Source: MESE01 sp036675035 | Lineage (GTDB): Bacteria; Pseudomonadota; Gammaproteobacteria; Burkholderiales; Burkholderiaceae_D | Length of the DNA stretch: 64,000 bases | Direction of reading: 5' to 3' | Assembly (NCBI GenBank): GCA_036675035.1 | Contig: JAKFFO010000193.1 | Coordinates: 1-64,000, forward strand | Part shown: positions 9,401-17,097 of the stretch, piece by piece | Numbering within the stretch: position 1 is the stretch's first letter | Layout of the letters: every line of letters begins with the position of its first letter | The notes under the pieces: model-generated | The model's database searches: none | Seen by the model: only the letters and a program-made list of their open reading frames with translations | What the model was told of the DNA's origin: nothing | Translations under genes and position numbers: made by a program

Positions 9401-10485
9401 TCGAACTGCAGCGCGATTTCAAGGGCGAACAGGACGCCTATATTTCATACGCCGATTTGCCGGCGACACGTTACCTGATACCTGCTGCAAGCTCGAACCG
9501 CAACTCGATCGTGCTGGGTGTCGGCAGCGATTTCGTGTTCAGGCGCGGATTGACGCTGAGCCTGGATTATCAGACACAACGCTCATCGGGACAGGAAGAC
9601 AGTCAGGCCGTGATGTTCAAACTGACCAAGGACATGAACGGACACAGCGCGCCGATGCCGGCCACCTTTTCCGGGCGCGGACTCGGCATCCGCCTCGATG
9701 TCGGCCATACCCACGACGACAACGTGAGCCGCGCCAACCGGTCGACAGAGCAATTGTCCGACAGTGCCTACAATATCAATTTCGGCAAGCGTCTCCTCAA
9801 CGTATCGCTGGGCGAGCATTCGCGATTGCTGGCAAATGCGTTCGCAGGCGGCGAGAAGTTCCGGCGCTACAGCGGCTTGGACCGCGTGTTCGCCGGTGCC
9901 GATGCGGAGTACCAGTACCGCACGTCCGGCAGTTTCGGTGCACCTACTTTCGGCGTGTTCGGCAATTTCACGGCGGAGCAATACGAATCGAACCTGCGTG
10001 ACGGCCACCGCTTCTCCGGCGGCGTTTCGGTCAGCAAGCCGTTGACCGATCGCATTTCCCTGTTTGGTGCATTGTCGCGGAACTGGCGCTATGCAAAGAG
10101 CGCGGTGTTCGATGCCAAGGATTATTCGGCACGGCTGAACCTCGACTATGCGCTCACCGCGCAAAGCACGCTCTATCTGACCGGGGAATATCGTTATGGC
10201 GATATTTTCTCGTCCGGCCGCTCGTCGCTGGAAAACATCGACATTGCCGACGTGCTGGTGCGGGACGATGTATTCACCCGCGAACAGTTCTTCAACTACC
10301 GCTTCGAGGGACGGACCATCCTGCTGACCGTCGGCTACAGCCTGCCGCTCGGACCGGGCGACGCGCTTGATTTCTCATGGCGGCGCATTGAATCGACGCC
10401 AAGCCGGTCACCGGGTTTTGCGACCACCGCACCGCGCAGTTATGTCGGCAATCAGCTCTTCATCGTCTACCTGACCAAGTTTTAA
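6496..10485 (+). CDS. Giant outer-membrane protein: heme domain, five Ig-like repeats, autotransporter barrel and second barrel
   Basis: This is a 1329-residue exported protein. A signal-like helix lies near residues 45-65 (WILFLILTFIFSF) behind a long N-terminal extension, so an internal start such as the ATG at 6562 is possible. Next comes a class I cytochrome c domain with heme motif CAQCH (C80, C83, H84). Five tandem repeats of about 88 residues follow (about 155-610), each with a VTYTP..GY.GADSF.YT core typical of cadherin/Big-like adhesin repeats. A linker leads to an autotransporter-type beta domain (about 773-1048) and then another beta-strand-rich region (about 1050-1329) ending in Phe, as outer-membrane barrels do. 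The gene is followed after 11 bases by a triheme lipoprotein. I infer a surface-exposed redox protein; the substrate is unknown. Confidence 0.8.
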   Translation: MGLVFKLPVSVAPLICSHRNFLMFRSREPIAFPGFVIAPRIAAKRWILFLILTFIFSFKVHAVGDPENGGAIFNNATTYCAQCHIPPAEPAFARLLAANNAGFIQTAINENRGGASTAGTDFMGQFKTGQPRALSTAQLNDIASYIGLFVIPTTANTAARVGYNSGSNAINLTGSITVGTPYTLPATGGITTSAPTNGSITSSSVSVVSGSVATVVNYTPNTGYIGADSFTYTVHNEAGSAVTRTVSITVNAPPAPVVLSPFPNVAYGSSSNAIDLTASISGVTNGAAVTITSAPANGTINSVAGNVVTYTPNGTFSGNDPFSYTVTGPGGTSNTGVVTVSVGLPPAPVANAASRPVAYNSISNALDLSTAITNPATSVAVTVSPANGTIDSVAGTTVTYTPNNGYYGADTFSYTATGPGGGPSAAAVVTVTVGNPPAPVTAAVNANVPFNTATPIDLTPSITGVFSSIAITTLPSNGNVVIAGNVVTYTPTTGYSGADSFAYTATGPGGVSPPATVTITVGTLAPTAGAAAMTVSLNTETTLDLAPFITGSSISGVSISANPSHGSVKVSGTSVIYTPVNNYFGADSFSYMAYGNAGSSPAATVSVTVTGRPDPTRDAAVTGLITSQVDTARRFSRTQISNFQGRMESLHRRGNADQGNGESARFNVGPSEAAGATMQQSPGKSAGAAYQPAASLSADPMAGLLHHPPSSAATPVPTATSVISAALSGLPQSDPAAILGNTLLIATNAAQTSTLNLSASTGRADESSALPDGVDVWIAGGVRFGTRDQTSATSAMRFTTDGVSIGADKRFRDDLALGVGLGYAQDKTNIGTDGTNSTAKSVTIAGYGSYQPTENTFIDGLVGYGRLDYHTDRYVTPAGQFARSDRAGDFLFGSLTGGYEFHTTGLTLSPYGRLDLAQHRLKQATETGAGAFALSYARQNSPSVQFSLGLRAESAHETSFGWIAPRLRIELQRDFKGEQDAYISYADLPATRYLIPAASSNRNSIVLGVGSDFVFRRGLTLSLDYQTQRSSGQEDSQAVMFKLTKDMNGHSAPMPATFSGRGLGIRLDVGHTHDDNVSRANRSTEQLSDSAYNINFGKRLLNVSLGEHSRLLANAFAGGEKFRRYSGLDRVFAGADAEYQYRTSGSFGAPTFGVFGNFTAEQYESNLRDGHRFSGGVSVSKPLTDRISLFGALSRNWRYAKSAVFDAKDYSARLNLDYALTAQSTLYLTGEYRYGDIFSSGRSSLENIDIADVLVRDDVFTREQFFNYRFEGRTILLTVGYSLPLGPGDALDFSWRRIESTPSRSPGFATTAPRSYVGNQLFIVYLTKF

Positions 10486-10496
10486 AGGACGCCATC

Positions 10497-12446
10497 GTGA
10501 ACTACAGATCCTCTTTCATCTGCGCCGGTTCGGCCGTGCTGACACTGATGCTGGCATCCTGCGGCGGTGGCGGCAGTTCGGGTGACGTAGTCCCCGGTAC
10601 GCCCGCGGTCCAGAACACGAGCGGCGCGGACAGTTTCCTGCTGTTCCCGAATCCGCAAAAGCTGGCAGATGGCACGCTGGAAACCAATACAGTCGCGTAC
10701 GCGGAAGCGTATTACGCGGCGATCGATACAATTGATCCAGCCACTGCAAAGAACACATTAGCCAGATGGAAAGCGGCGAACAAATTCGACACAGGAACTG
10801 GCACTCAGGTTGAAGCGGTGTTCGGCGATGTGCGCGACCTGGGATACGGGAGACGCATGACCGCGCGTCAGAATCCGGATGGTACGGTCGCGATCATGGT
10901 CGAAAACTACCAGGTGAATGCCGGTGGCGACTATGGGTACAACAGCCTGAACCTGGACGCGGCAATCGTGCGCGATCCGCGCTGGCATGTCGGCACCAAT
11001 GCGATCGAGTTCAGCCCGGGACCGAATGGCGGCGCGAGCTTCGCCAAGTTCTATACCTTCAATCCGACCACTGGCGAACGGTTGCTGGTGGCGAACCTGG
11101 ACGGCCGCGGCAACAAGGCGATGCCGGGAATCTGCATCAACTGCCACGGCGGCCGGGCCGATCCGCTTACGCCGGCCGATCCGCTGACTGGAAAATCACG
11201 GTTCCCGCTGGTCCAGAACTCGGTATCGCAGCATCGGGGCGATGTACAGGCGCGGCTGCATATGCTGAATGCGGACCATCTCGAATTTTCTTCGACGAGG
11301 CCTGGATACACGCGGCCGGAACTGGAAGCGGCGATCAAGACGATGAACAAGATGATCCTGTGTACCTATCCGTTGGCGGGCGCCCCCGCCGGCCCGGAAG
11401 ATTTCTGCCGCCCGGCAGCCGGCGCCAATGAATGGCAAGGTACCGCGACTGCGGTGCTCAAGGCGGCCTATGGCGGCGACGGCTTGCCCAGCCCCACATT
11501 TTCCGACACCTATGTTCCGCCTGACTGGATCAGTGCCGGCCGGACAACCTTGTACAACGACGTCGCCAAGCAGGCGTGCATGACATGCCATATCCTGCGC
11601 GGCACCGGCAATCAGTCCGATCTCGATTTCATGAGCTATGCGAAATTCTCCGGATATTCCGACCGGATCAAGGCACATGTGATCGATCGCGGCAACATGC
11701 CGCTGGCAAAAATAGTTTCCGACCGGTTCTGGGCGACCGGCATGGCGGAGTCGATGGGTTCGTGGCTGCAGGGCCTCGGCTACACGGTGCGCGATGCGGC
11801 GTCCGTGCTGCTGCGGCCCGGCCGCCCGATTGCCGATCCGGGCCCTGATCGTACCGTGAATTTCGGTCCGACCACGCTGTCGGCAGCCGGCAGCCTGTAC
11901 GCCACTTCGTACAACTGGTCGATCACGACCAATCCGGGCAACGCCGGTTCGCTCTCGGATCCGGCATCAGCCACGCCAACTTTCACCGCCACGGCGGATG
12001 GAACTTATGTATTACAGCTGATCGCCAGCAGCGCAACGGCGCAAAGCGCGCCTGCATCGCTGACACTGGTGGTCAACAATGCGCTGACGCCTGTTCCAAC
12101 GGCAATTCGCTTTACAGACATCAAGGCAGTATTGCAGGGCGACTGCATCGCTTGCCATACGCCACCCGGAACCGCAGCAATCAAGCCGCCGATTTTTTAC
12201 AGCGATACGGATCGCAATGGCGACGGCATCATCAATGCAACCGATACCTCGTGGATGTACAAGGAAGTGCGGGGCCGCGTCAATTTCACGGACATCGTTG
12301 CCAGCCCCTTGCTGCGCAAGCCATCGAACAATCATCACAATGGCTTGCTGCAAACCGGGTTCGACACGAGCAAACCGCCGGGGCATGCGGATCGCGTGAA
12401 TTACGATCTGTTCCTGAACTGGATTTTGAATGGTGCGCCGGAATAG
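10497..12446 (+). CDS. Triheme c-type cytochrome lipoprotein with PKD-like domain
   Basis: A 649-residue lipoprotein. The signal peptide ends in LASC followed by a Gly-rich spacer, so the mature protein is lipid-anchored, probably in the outer membrane. Three heme-binding motifs are visible: CINCH (C213), CMTCH (C361) and CIACH (C550). Between the second and third lies a PKD/Ig-like segment (about 440-535, ADPGPDRTVNFG to LTLVVNN). The start is GTG with AAAGGA eight bases upstream. It is certainly cotranscribed with the giant barrel protein and is its likely redox partner. The assignment rests on motifs, not on a recognised characterised family. Confidence 0.85.
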   Translation: MNYRSSFICAGSAVLTLMLASCGGGGSSGDVVPGTPAVQNTSGADSFLLFPNPQKLADGTLETNTVAYAEAYYAAIDTIDPATAKNTLARWKAANKFDTGTGTQVEAVFGDVRDLGYGRRMTARQNPDGTVAIMVENYQVNAGGDYGYNSLNLDAAIVRDPRWHVGTNAIEFSPGPNGGASFAKFYTFNPTTGERLLVANLDGRGNKAMPGICINCHGGRADPLTPADPLTGKSRFPLVQNSVSQHRGDVQARLHMLNADHLEFSSTRPGYTRPELEAAIKTMNKMILCTYPLAGAPAGPEDFCRPAAGANEWQGTATAVLKAAYGGDGLPSPTFSDTYVPPDWISAGRTTLYNDVAKQACMTCHILRGTGNQSDLDFMSYAKFSGYSDRIKAHVIDRGNMPLAKIVSDRFWATGMAESMGSWLQGLGYTVRDAASVLLRPGRPIADPGPDRTVNFGPTTLSAAGSLYATSYNWSITTNPGNAGSLSDPASATPTFTATADGTYVLQLIASSATAQSAPASLTLVVNNALTPVPTAIRFTDIKAVLQGDCIACHTPPGTAAIKPPIFYSDTDRNGDGIINATDTSWMYKEVRGRVNFTDIVASPLLRKPSNNHHNGLLQTGFDTSKPPGHADRVNYDLFLNWILNGAPE

Positions 12447-12490
12447 GAAGTGGGCGCGATCGCACCGGCGTGAACAGTAGCGGAGGTCTT

Positions 12491-12650
12491 TAGCCCCTCT
12501 CTCCCGCAGGCGGGAGAGAGGTTGGGAGTGAGGGAGATTGCAAAGACCGCGTTCTTTCAACCACTCTCGAAGCAGTGCTTCGAGTCCCCGGCCCTAATCC
12601 CGCTTGCGGGACAAGGGAGCAAACACAGTACCGGTTTGTTAGTAATCCTG
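12491..12650. repeat. Dispersed palindromic repeat, copy 2 (inverted)
   Basis: Reverse-complement relative of the element at 3558-3686, here with both outer hairpins complete (about 12494-12521 and 12592-12617). The central palindrome CTCGAAGCA-C-TGCTTCGAG is at about 12566-12584. It lies between the convergent ends of the triheme lipoprotein and FecR-like genes, where it could act as a bidirectional transcription barrier. No T-run is present. Confidence 0.8.
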
Positions 12651-12675
12651 AAAGCCCGCGTCGGAGATAGTTAAA

Positions 12676-13413
12676 TCAATACGTGCGGCGCGGCGCACTA
12701 TAGCTGTTGCCGGGGAAGACGAACGGTGTGGTGCGGCCAACCAGCGTCTCGATCAGCATCAGTTCCTGATCGGTATGATCCTTGAATCCTGCCAGCCGTA
12801 TATTCTTCCCGGCCTGCTCGCCCTTGGTGATGTAGAGCGGCTTGTCATGATGGGTCGCGACCACGGTGTCCCTGCTATCCGGATCGTCGTTGGCCAGCAC
12901 GTCGGTAATGCCGTAACAGGTACAGAAGTAGGTCAGTTCCGGGTCTGCCTCTACATAGATTCCGGTGCCGCGGATACCCAGTGTCGCGGTCTGGGTTTTC
13001 ACGCTCATGCCCTGGCTGCGCGACACCGACAGCAGCTTCCCGGACAGCATGCGCAGCCCGGAGATCACCATCGATGCAACATCCTTCTTGTCGCCCTGGA
13101 GTTCGACTTCGCTGTCGCCGCGCAGGATCATCGCATTGGCGCCGACCACGAATACGATTTCGCTGTTCTTCGCGGTTTGCACCGTGTCGTTCGGACCGAT
13201 CGGCGTGCCTATCGACGCTTCCTTGCCGTTGACGGTGGCGCTGCCGGAAATCCGATAGATCGATTGGCCTGGCGGCAGTTTCGCCGGCGGCGTGCCGAAC
13301 AGGCTGTCGGCTCTCGCTTCCCTCGCCGGAAGCAGCGTGGTAAACAATCCGGCTGCCAGCGCGTTGATCAGCACCCTGCGACGGGGATCTTCCGCATCTC
13401 CAAAGCGTTCCAT
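12676..13413 (-). CDS. FecR-domain exported protein
   Basis: A 245-residue protein with a Tat-like signal (PRRRVLINALAAG, cleavage probably after REARA). It is followed by a FecR-type domain: GTPIGPNDTVQTAKNSEIVFVVG, then MILRGDSEVEL and TQTATLGIRGTGIYVE. Unlike the Fe-citrate regulator FecR, it has no cytoplasmic N-terminus for a sigma factor, and no fecI or TonB receptor gene is near. The C-terminal part carries CTCYG. The start is backed by GGGAGA before the ATG. It lies downstream of the NHL-repeat gene in the same direction. Its role is not known; a structural or sensory periplasmic domain is the safest reading. Confidence 0.75.
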   Translation of the reverse strand: MERFGDAEDPRRRVLINALAAGLFTTLLPAREARADSLFGTPPAKLPPGQSIYRISGSATVNGKEASIGTPIGPNDTVQTAKNSEIVFVVGANAMILRGDSEVELQGDKKDVASMVISGLRMLSGKLLSVSRSQGMSVKTQTATLGIRGTGIYVEADPELTYFCTCYGITDVLANDDPDSRDTVVATHHDKPLYITKGEQAGKNIRLAGFKDHTDQELMLIETLVGRTTPFVFPGNSYSAPRRTY

Positions 13414-13616
13414 AGGTTCTCCCTGTTTTTTTGCAATCGTGGGATTGAGTCGATTGCTTTAGGCGAGAGCCTAGCATAAGTTTTCAGGGATATTGCGGGC
13501 CGGATGGCGATATTTGTCGATATTGCGTATGCAGGGCCGCAAGCGACGGATAGTCCGATTTTCGGGTCTTACCCATCGCTCCTTCCATGGTGGAACTTCG
13601 GGTCCTCAGGCCACTG

Positions 13617-14834
13617 TTACGGCACATCGGCGCTGCCCGGCGCGCCGACCGCACCGGCGATTGTCGTCAAGCCGCCTCCGGGCGTCAGTTTGCGAATCAC
13701 ATGATTGCCGGAGTCGGTGAAGTATATATTGCCGGCCGCATCGATCGCGACGTCGCGAGGCGAGTTGAGCTGAGCGTTTGCACCGACCAGCGTAGTGACG
13801 ACGCGGTCCGGTGCGATTTTTCGAATCGCGTTGTTGCCGCTATCGGCAACAAACAGGTTGCCCGATCCATCGGCGGTCAAACCATACGAGAAGTAGAATT
13901 TGGCGCTGGAACCGGGGCCATCGATCAGCGACGCGCTGGTTTCCGGATAAAGCGCTCCGGCATGCGCATCGACGATGCCGCTGGCATCAATTTTACGCAC
14001 GATCATGGTGCCGTAAATCGTATTCGGTTCGGGCGGCAGAATGAATCCGTCTGTAACGAACAGGGCGCCCGTCGTATTGATCGTGAGGCCGAGCACGTTG
14101 GCAAACAAGGCGGTGGCGACATCGCCATCCACGATGCCTTTCGATCCGGCCGTTCCAGCCAGTGTACTGACCGACCCGGTTGCCGTGATGCGGCGTATCA
14201 GATAATTTTCCGTGTCCGCGACATAGACATTGCCGGCTGCATCGGTGGCGATGCCAGTGGGAAGATTGAATTGCGCGGTTATGCCGGCACCGTTTGTGCT
14301 GCCCGGCACACCGGGCACGCCGGCGAGCGTGGTGACGACCCCGGACGGTGTGATCTTGCGAACGGTATGGTTTCCCCGGTCGGTCACATAGAGGTTGCTG
14401 TTGCCGTCGATCGCGATGCCGTGTGGATTGTTGAACCGCGCAGCGGCGCCTGCGCCGTCGGCGATGCCGGGATTACCGGCTGCACCGGCGATCGTCGTGA
14501 CCACGCCGGATTGGGTAATGCGCCGAATCGTGTGATTACCGCTGTCGGCAACATACAGGTCACCGTTTGCCGCCAGTACGATGCCGTTCGGATTGTTGAA
14601 ACGCGCCATGCTTGCGTCCGCACGCGGCGCTTGCGTGTCGCTGCCTGAAGGAGGCTGCTGCGGCGATTGGGAAAATCCATCTCCGCTCGAGTTGGCCGTC
14701 TGGCCCTGCGCATTGGTGGGTGTCGCGGCACCGGCTTGATCGTTACCGCCTCCGCCACCGCATGCAGCGAGCAACACGGACAAGGCAATGGTTGTGATGC
14801 GCCGATTGATCGGCAATAGAAATGTATGCAGCAT
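13617..14834 (-). CDS. NHL-repeat beta-propeller lipoprotein
   Basis: A 405-residue protein. The chosen start gives a lipoprotein signal peptide ending LLAAC followed by five glycines; a frame extending to 14894 adds 20 residues that would bury the signal. The body is a series of about six NHL repeats with the signature NPNGIVLAANGDLYVADSGN, HTIRRI and VTTIAG, recurring every 50-60 residues, as in six-bladed propellers. Such propellers usually bind proteins or ligands, and no catalytic residues are evident. It has its own upstream region with an FNR-like box and lies in the cytochrome block, so it may be a surface scaffold for the redox proteins. That role is inferred from context. Confidence 0.85.
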   Translation of the reverse strand: MLHTFLLPINRRITTIALSVLLAACGGGGGNDQAGAATPTNAQGQTANSSGDGFSQSPQQPPSGSDTQAPRADASMARFNNPNGIVLAANGDLYVADSGNHTIRRITQSGVVTTIAGAAGNPGIADGAGAAARFNNPHGIAIDGNSNLYVTDRGNHTVRKITPSGVVTTLAGVPGVPGSTNGAGITAQFNLPTGIATDAAGNVYVADTENYLIRRITATGSVSTLAGTAGSKGIVDGDVATALFANVLGLTINTTGALFVTDGFILPPEPNTIYGTMIVRKIDASGIVDAHAGALYPETSASLIDGPGSSAKFYFSYGLTADGSGNLFVADSGNNAIRKIAPDRVVTTLVGANAQLNSPRDVAIDAAGNIYFTDSGNHVIRKLTPGGGLTTIAGAVGAPGSADVP

Positions 14835-14920
14835 GGTCGGCCCAAAAAAGTACTGCTCCCTGATGCATATGAATATTATTGTTCGCGCCTCCAAGGTAAT
14901 CCGGCTGCGGCCGGTGTCAT

Positions 14921-14934
14921 GTGATCCGCATCAA
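14921..14934. promoter_or_regulatory. FNR-like box, one mismatch
   Basis: GTGAT-CCGC-ATCAA differs from TTGAT-N4-ATCAA at one position. It lies 87-100 bases upstream of the NHL-lipoprotein start on the minus strand. TAATAT at 14878-14873 would place the box centre near -61.5, a usual class I activator position. Together with the exact box at 6436 this suggests shared oxygen control of both arms of the cytochrome block. Confidence 0.45.
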
Positions 14935-15074
14935 GCTTGCGGGAAACCATCTTTGATATTTCAAGTACTGTGAACGAATTGACACATCGATGGCGTAACG
15001 AAGAACCGGAAGCGATGCGCGCCGCTTTAATCAATAAGCTGATCGGCAGCTTGTGCGGAACCGGCCCGGCTGCA

Positions 15075-16373
15075 TCAATCGAGCGGAATGCCGCGGTAGC
15101 GCGAGACGTCGGACGGCGTCACCAGGGGTGCGCGATTACCCCATGCGTTGCGGATGTAGGACACCACCGCCGCGACTTCCGCATCGCTCAGCGCGGGGCC
15201 GAACGGCGGCATGCCATAGGGGCGCGGATTGCCGGATGTGCTGGGCGGATAGCCGCCGTTGAGCACGATGCGGATCGGATTGATTGCGGTATGCGCCGTC
15301 AGCGAGCGGTTGCCCGCCAGCGGCGGATATCCGGGCGGAAGTCCTTCACCGCTTGCCTGGTGACAGTCGGCACAGTGTTTCCGGTACAACTGCGCACCTG
15401 TCTTGAGCACACTTTCGGCTTCTTGCGCGGAGAACCGGATCGACGCCGGCTCGGTTCGCGTGCCGGTCTGCGGCAGCGACTTCAGATAGCCGGCCATCGC
15501 CGCGATGTCGCTGTCGTTGAGATATTGCAGGCTTTCGCGAACTACTTCCGCCATCGGGCCGAACACCGCGCCTCGCGCGGAGACGCCGGTTTTCAGCAGA
15601 TCGACAATATGCTGCGTACCCCATTCCCCGATACTCGTTTCCGATCCGGAAGTAAGCGGTGACGCGTACCAGTTCAGCATCGGAATGACACCGCCGGCCA
15701 GTTCGGTCCCGCTCTCGGTCGCGCCGAGCGCATTGCGATTGGCATGGCATGCATTGCAATGCCCCAACCCTTGTACCAGGTAGGCGCCGCGATTCCAGTC
15801 GATGGTCTGTTCGGTGTCGGCCTGATAGACGCCGGGCCGGAAATACAATGCGCGCCATCCGGCCAGCAGGATGCGCTGGTCATATGGAAACCGCAAACCA
15901 TGTTCTCGGTTGGTCCGGTACACCGGTTCCAGCGTTCGGAAATAGGCATACATCGCGTCCGAATCGGCGCGGGTCACCTTGGTGTAGTTCGGGTATGGAA
16001 ACGCCGGATACAGAAAGCTGCCATCCTTCGATTTGCCGTTGTGCAGCGCGCGCCAGAAATCGTCCGACGACCATTGCCCGATTCCGGTTTCTGCATCCGG
16101 CGTGATGTTCGATGAAAAAATATCGCCGAACGGCGTGGCGATTGCGCGGCCGCCGGCATACGCCGAGCCGCCGCGCGCGGTATGGCAAGCCATGCAATTG
16201 CCGGCGCGTGCCAGGTAAGCGCCGCGGGCAATCTGCTCGGACCGGTTCGCAACCGGCTGGCTCCGATGCTCGCTGCCGGGATCGTGCATGAACTCGATTG
16301 CAATCATAACCACCGGCACCAGAACGATCGCCGCAAGCATCAGATAAAGAACCGGAAATAGAAATCGTCTCAT
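15075..16373 (-). CDS. Membrane-anchored triheme cytochrome c (AdhB-like)
   Basis: A 432-residue cytochrome with an uncleaved or signal-type N-terminal helix (FPVLYLMLAAIVLVPVVMIAI) and three class I heme domains: CMACH (C60), CNACH (around residue 205) and CADCH (around residue 340). The order and spacing resemble the cytochrome subunits of membrane alcohol and gluconate dehydrogenases, which pass electrons to ubiquinone or an oxidase. No dehydrogenase subunit gene is adjacent. GGAG lies six bases before the ATG. It is 13 bases downstream of the diheme cytochrome gene and is cotranscribed with it. Confidence 0.9.
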   Translation of the reverse strand: MRRFLFPVLYLMLAAIVLVPVVMIAIEFMHDPGSEHRSQPVANRSEQIARGAYLARAGNCMACHTARGGSAYAGGRAIATPFGDIFSSNITPDAETGIGQWSSDDFWRALHNGKSKDGSFLYPAFPYPNYTKVTRADSDAMYAYFRTLEPVYRTNREHGLRFPYDQRILLAGWRALYFRPGVYQADTEQTIDWNRGAYLVQGLGHCNACHANRNALGATESGTELAGGVIPMLNWYASPLTSGSETSIGEWGTQHIVDLLKTGVSARGAVFGPMAEVVRESLQYLNDSDIAAMAGYLKSLPQTGTRTEPASIRFSAQEAESVLKTGAQLYRKHCADCHQASGEGLPPGYPPLAGNRSLTAHTAINPIRIVLNGGYPPSTSGNPRPYGMPPFGPALSDAEVAAVVSYIRNAWGNRAPLVTPSDVSRYRGIPLD

Positions 16374-16386
16374 CGGCGGCTCCGGC

Positions 16387-17097
16387 TCATTGCGGCACGC
16401 TGCCGCAAGCCATCGGCAATTTATGCAGCTGCGCCGGCTCGGGAGCCGAATCGTCCGGCACCGGTTGCGATGCGAGCCACGCGGATGCCGCGCTGATGTC
16501 CTGCACCGTCAGCCGCGCCGCGATCTGCGCCATGCAATCCGGTGCCGCGGTGCGGCGCGATCCATTTTTCCATGCGCCGAACTGGGCATTCAGATAATCT
16601 CTCGGCAGACCGAGCAGGCCCGGAATGAACGGCGCGACGCCGGTGAGCGCTTTTCCGTGGCAGGCAATGCAGGCAGGCACCTTTTTCGATGCGTCGCCCG
16701 ACATCACCAGCATGCGCCCTCGTTCGATGACAGATGCCGGCAAATCGAGCTGCTGCGATGGCGGGTACGGGAGCGTGAGGCTTGCGAAATAGCGCGCCAT
16801 TTCATGCAGATATCCATCCGACAGATGGTTGACCATATAGGTCATCATCGCATTCTCGCGTCGTCCATCCCGAAAATTGATCAACTGGTTATACAGATAG
16901 CCTGCCGGTTTGCCGGCGATGCGCGGGAAATAGCCGTCACTGGTTGCGCGACCTTGTATCCCATGGCATGCAGTACACGCGACCACGCGTTCGGCGATCG
17001 TATCCGGGATCGCCGAACCAGCTGCAATGGCATTCGCGCCTGCGCACGCGGCAATCGCCAAACCGGCAATCAACCGGAACAGATATCGGGATTTCAT
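16387..17097 (-). CDS. Diheme cytochrome c, c4-like
   Basis: A 236-residue periplasmic protein with a signal peptide (LIAGLAIAACAGANAIAAG) and two cytochrome c domains: CTACH (C41, C44, H45) and CIACH (C143, C146, H147). Both domains contain the c4-type run PRIAGKPAGYLYNQL or its counterpart PGLLGLPRDYLNAQF. Cytochromes c4 are diheme electron carriers to terminal oxidases. It is the first gene of a two-gene unit with the triheme cytochrome. No clear ribosome site precedes the ATG. Confidence 0.9.
   Translation of the reverse strand: MKSRYLFRLIAGLAIAACAGANAIAAGSAIPDTIAERVVACTACHGIQGRATSDGYFPRIAGKPAGYLYNQLINFRDGRRENAMMTYMVNHLSDGYLHEMARYFASLTLPYPPSQQLDLPASVIERGRMLVMSGDASKKVPACIACHGKALTGVAPFIPGLLGLPRDYLNAQFGAWKNGSRRTAAPDCMAQIAARLTVQDISAASAWLASQPVPDDSAPEPAQLHKLPMACGSVPQ

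Noticed and set aside
13587..14648. Rightward 353-codon frame
   Set aside because: Antisense to the NHL-repeat gene; its Arg/Asp-rich composition is what the repeated codons give in reverse. No ribosome site.
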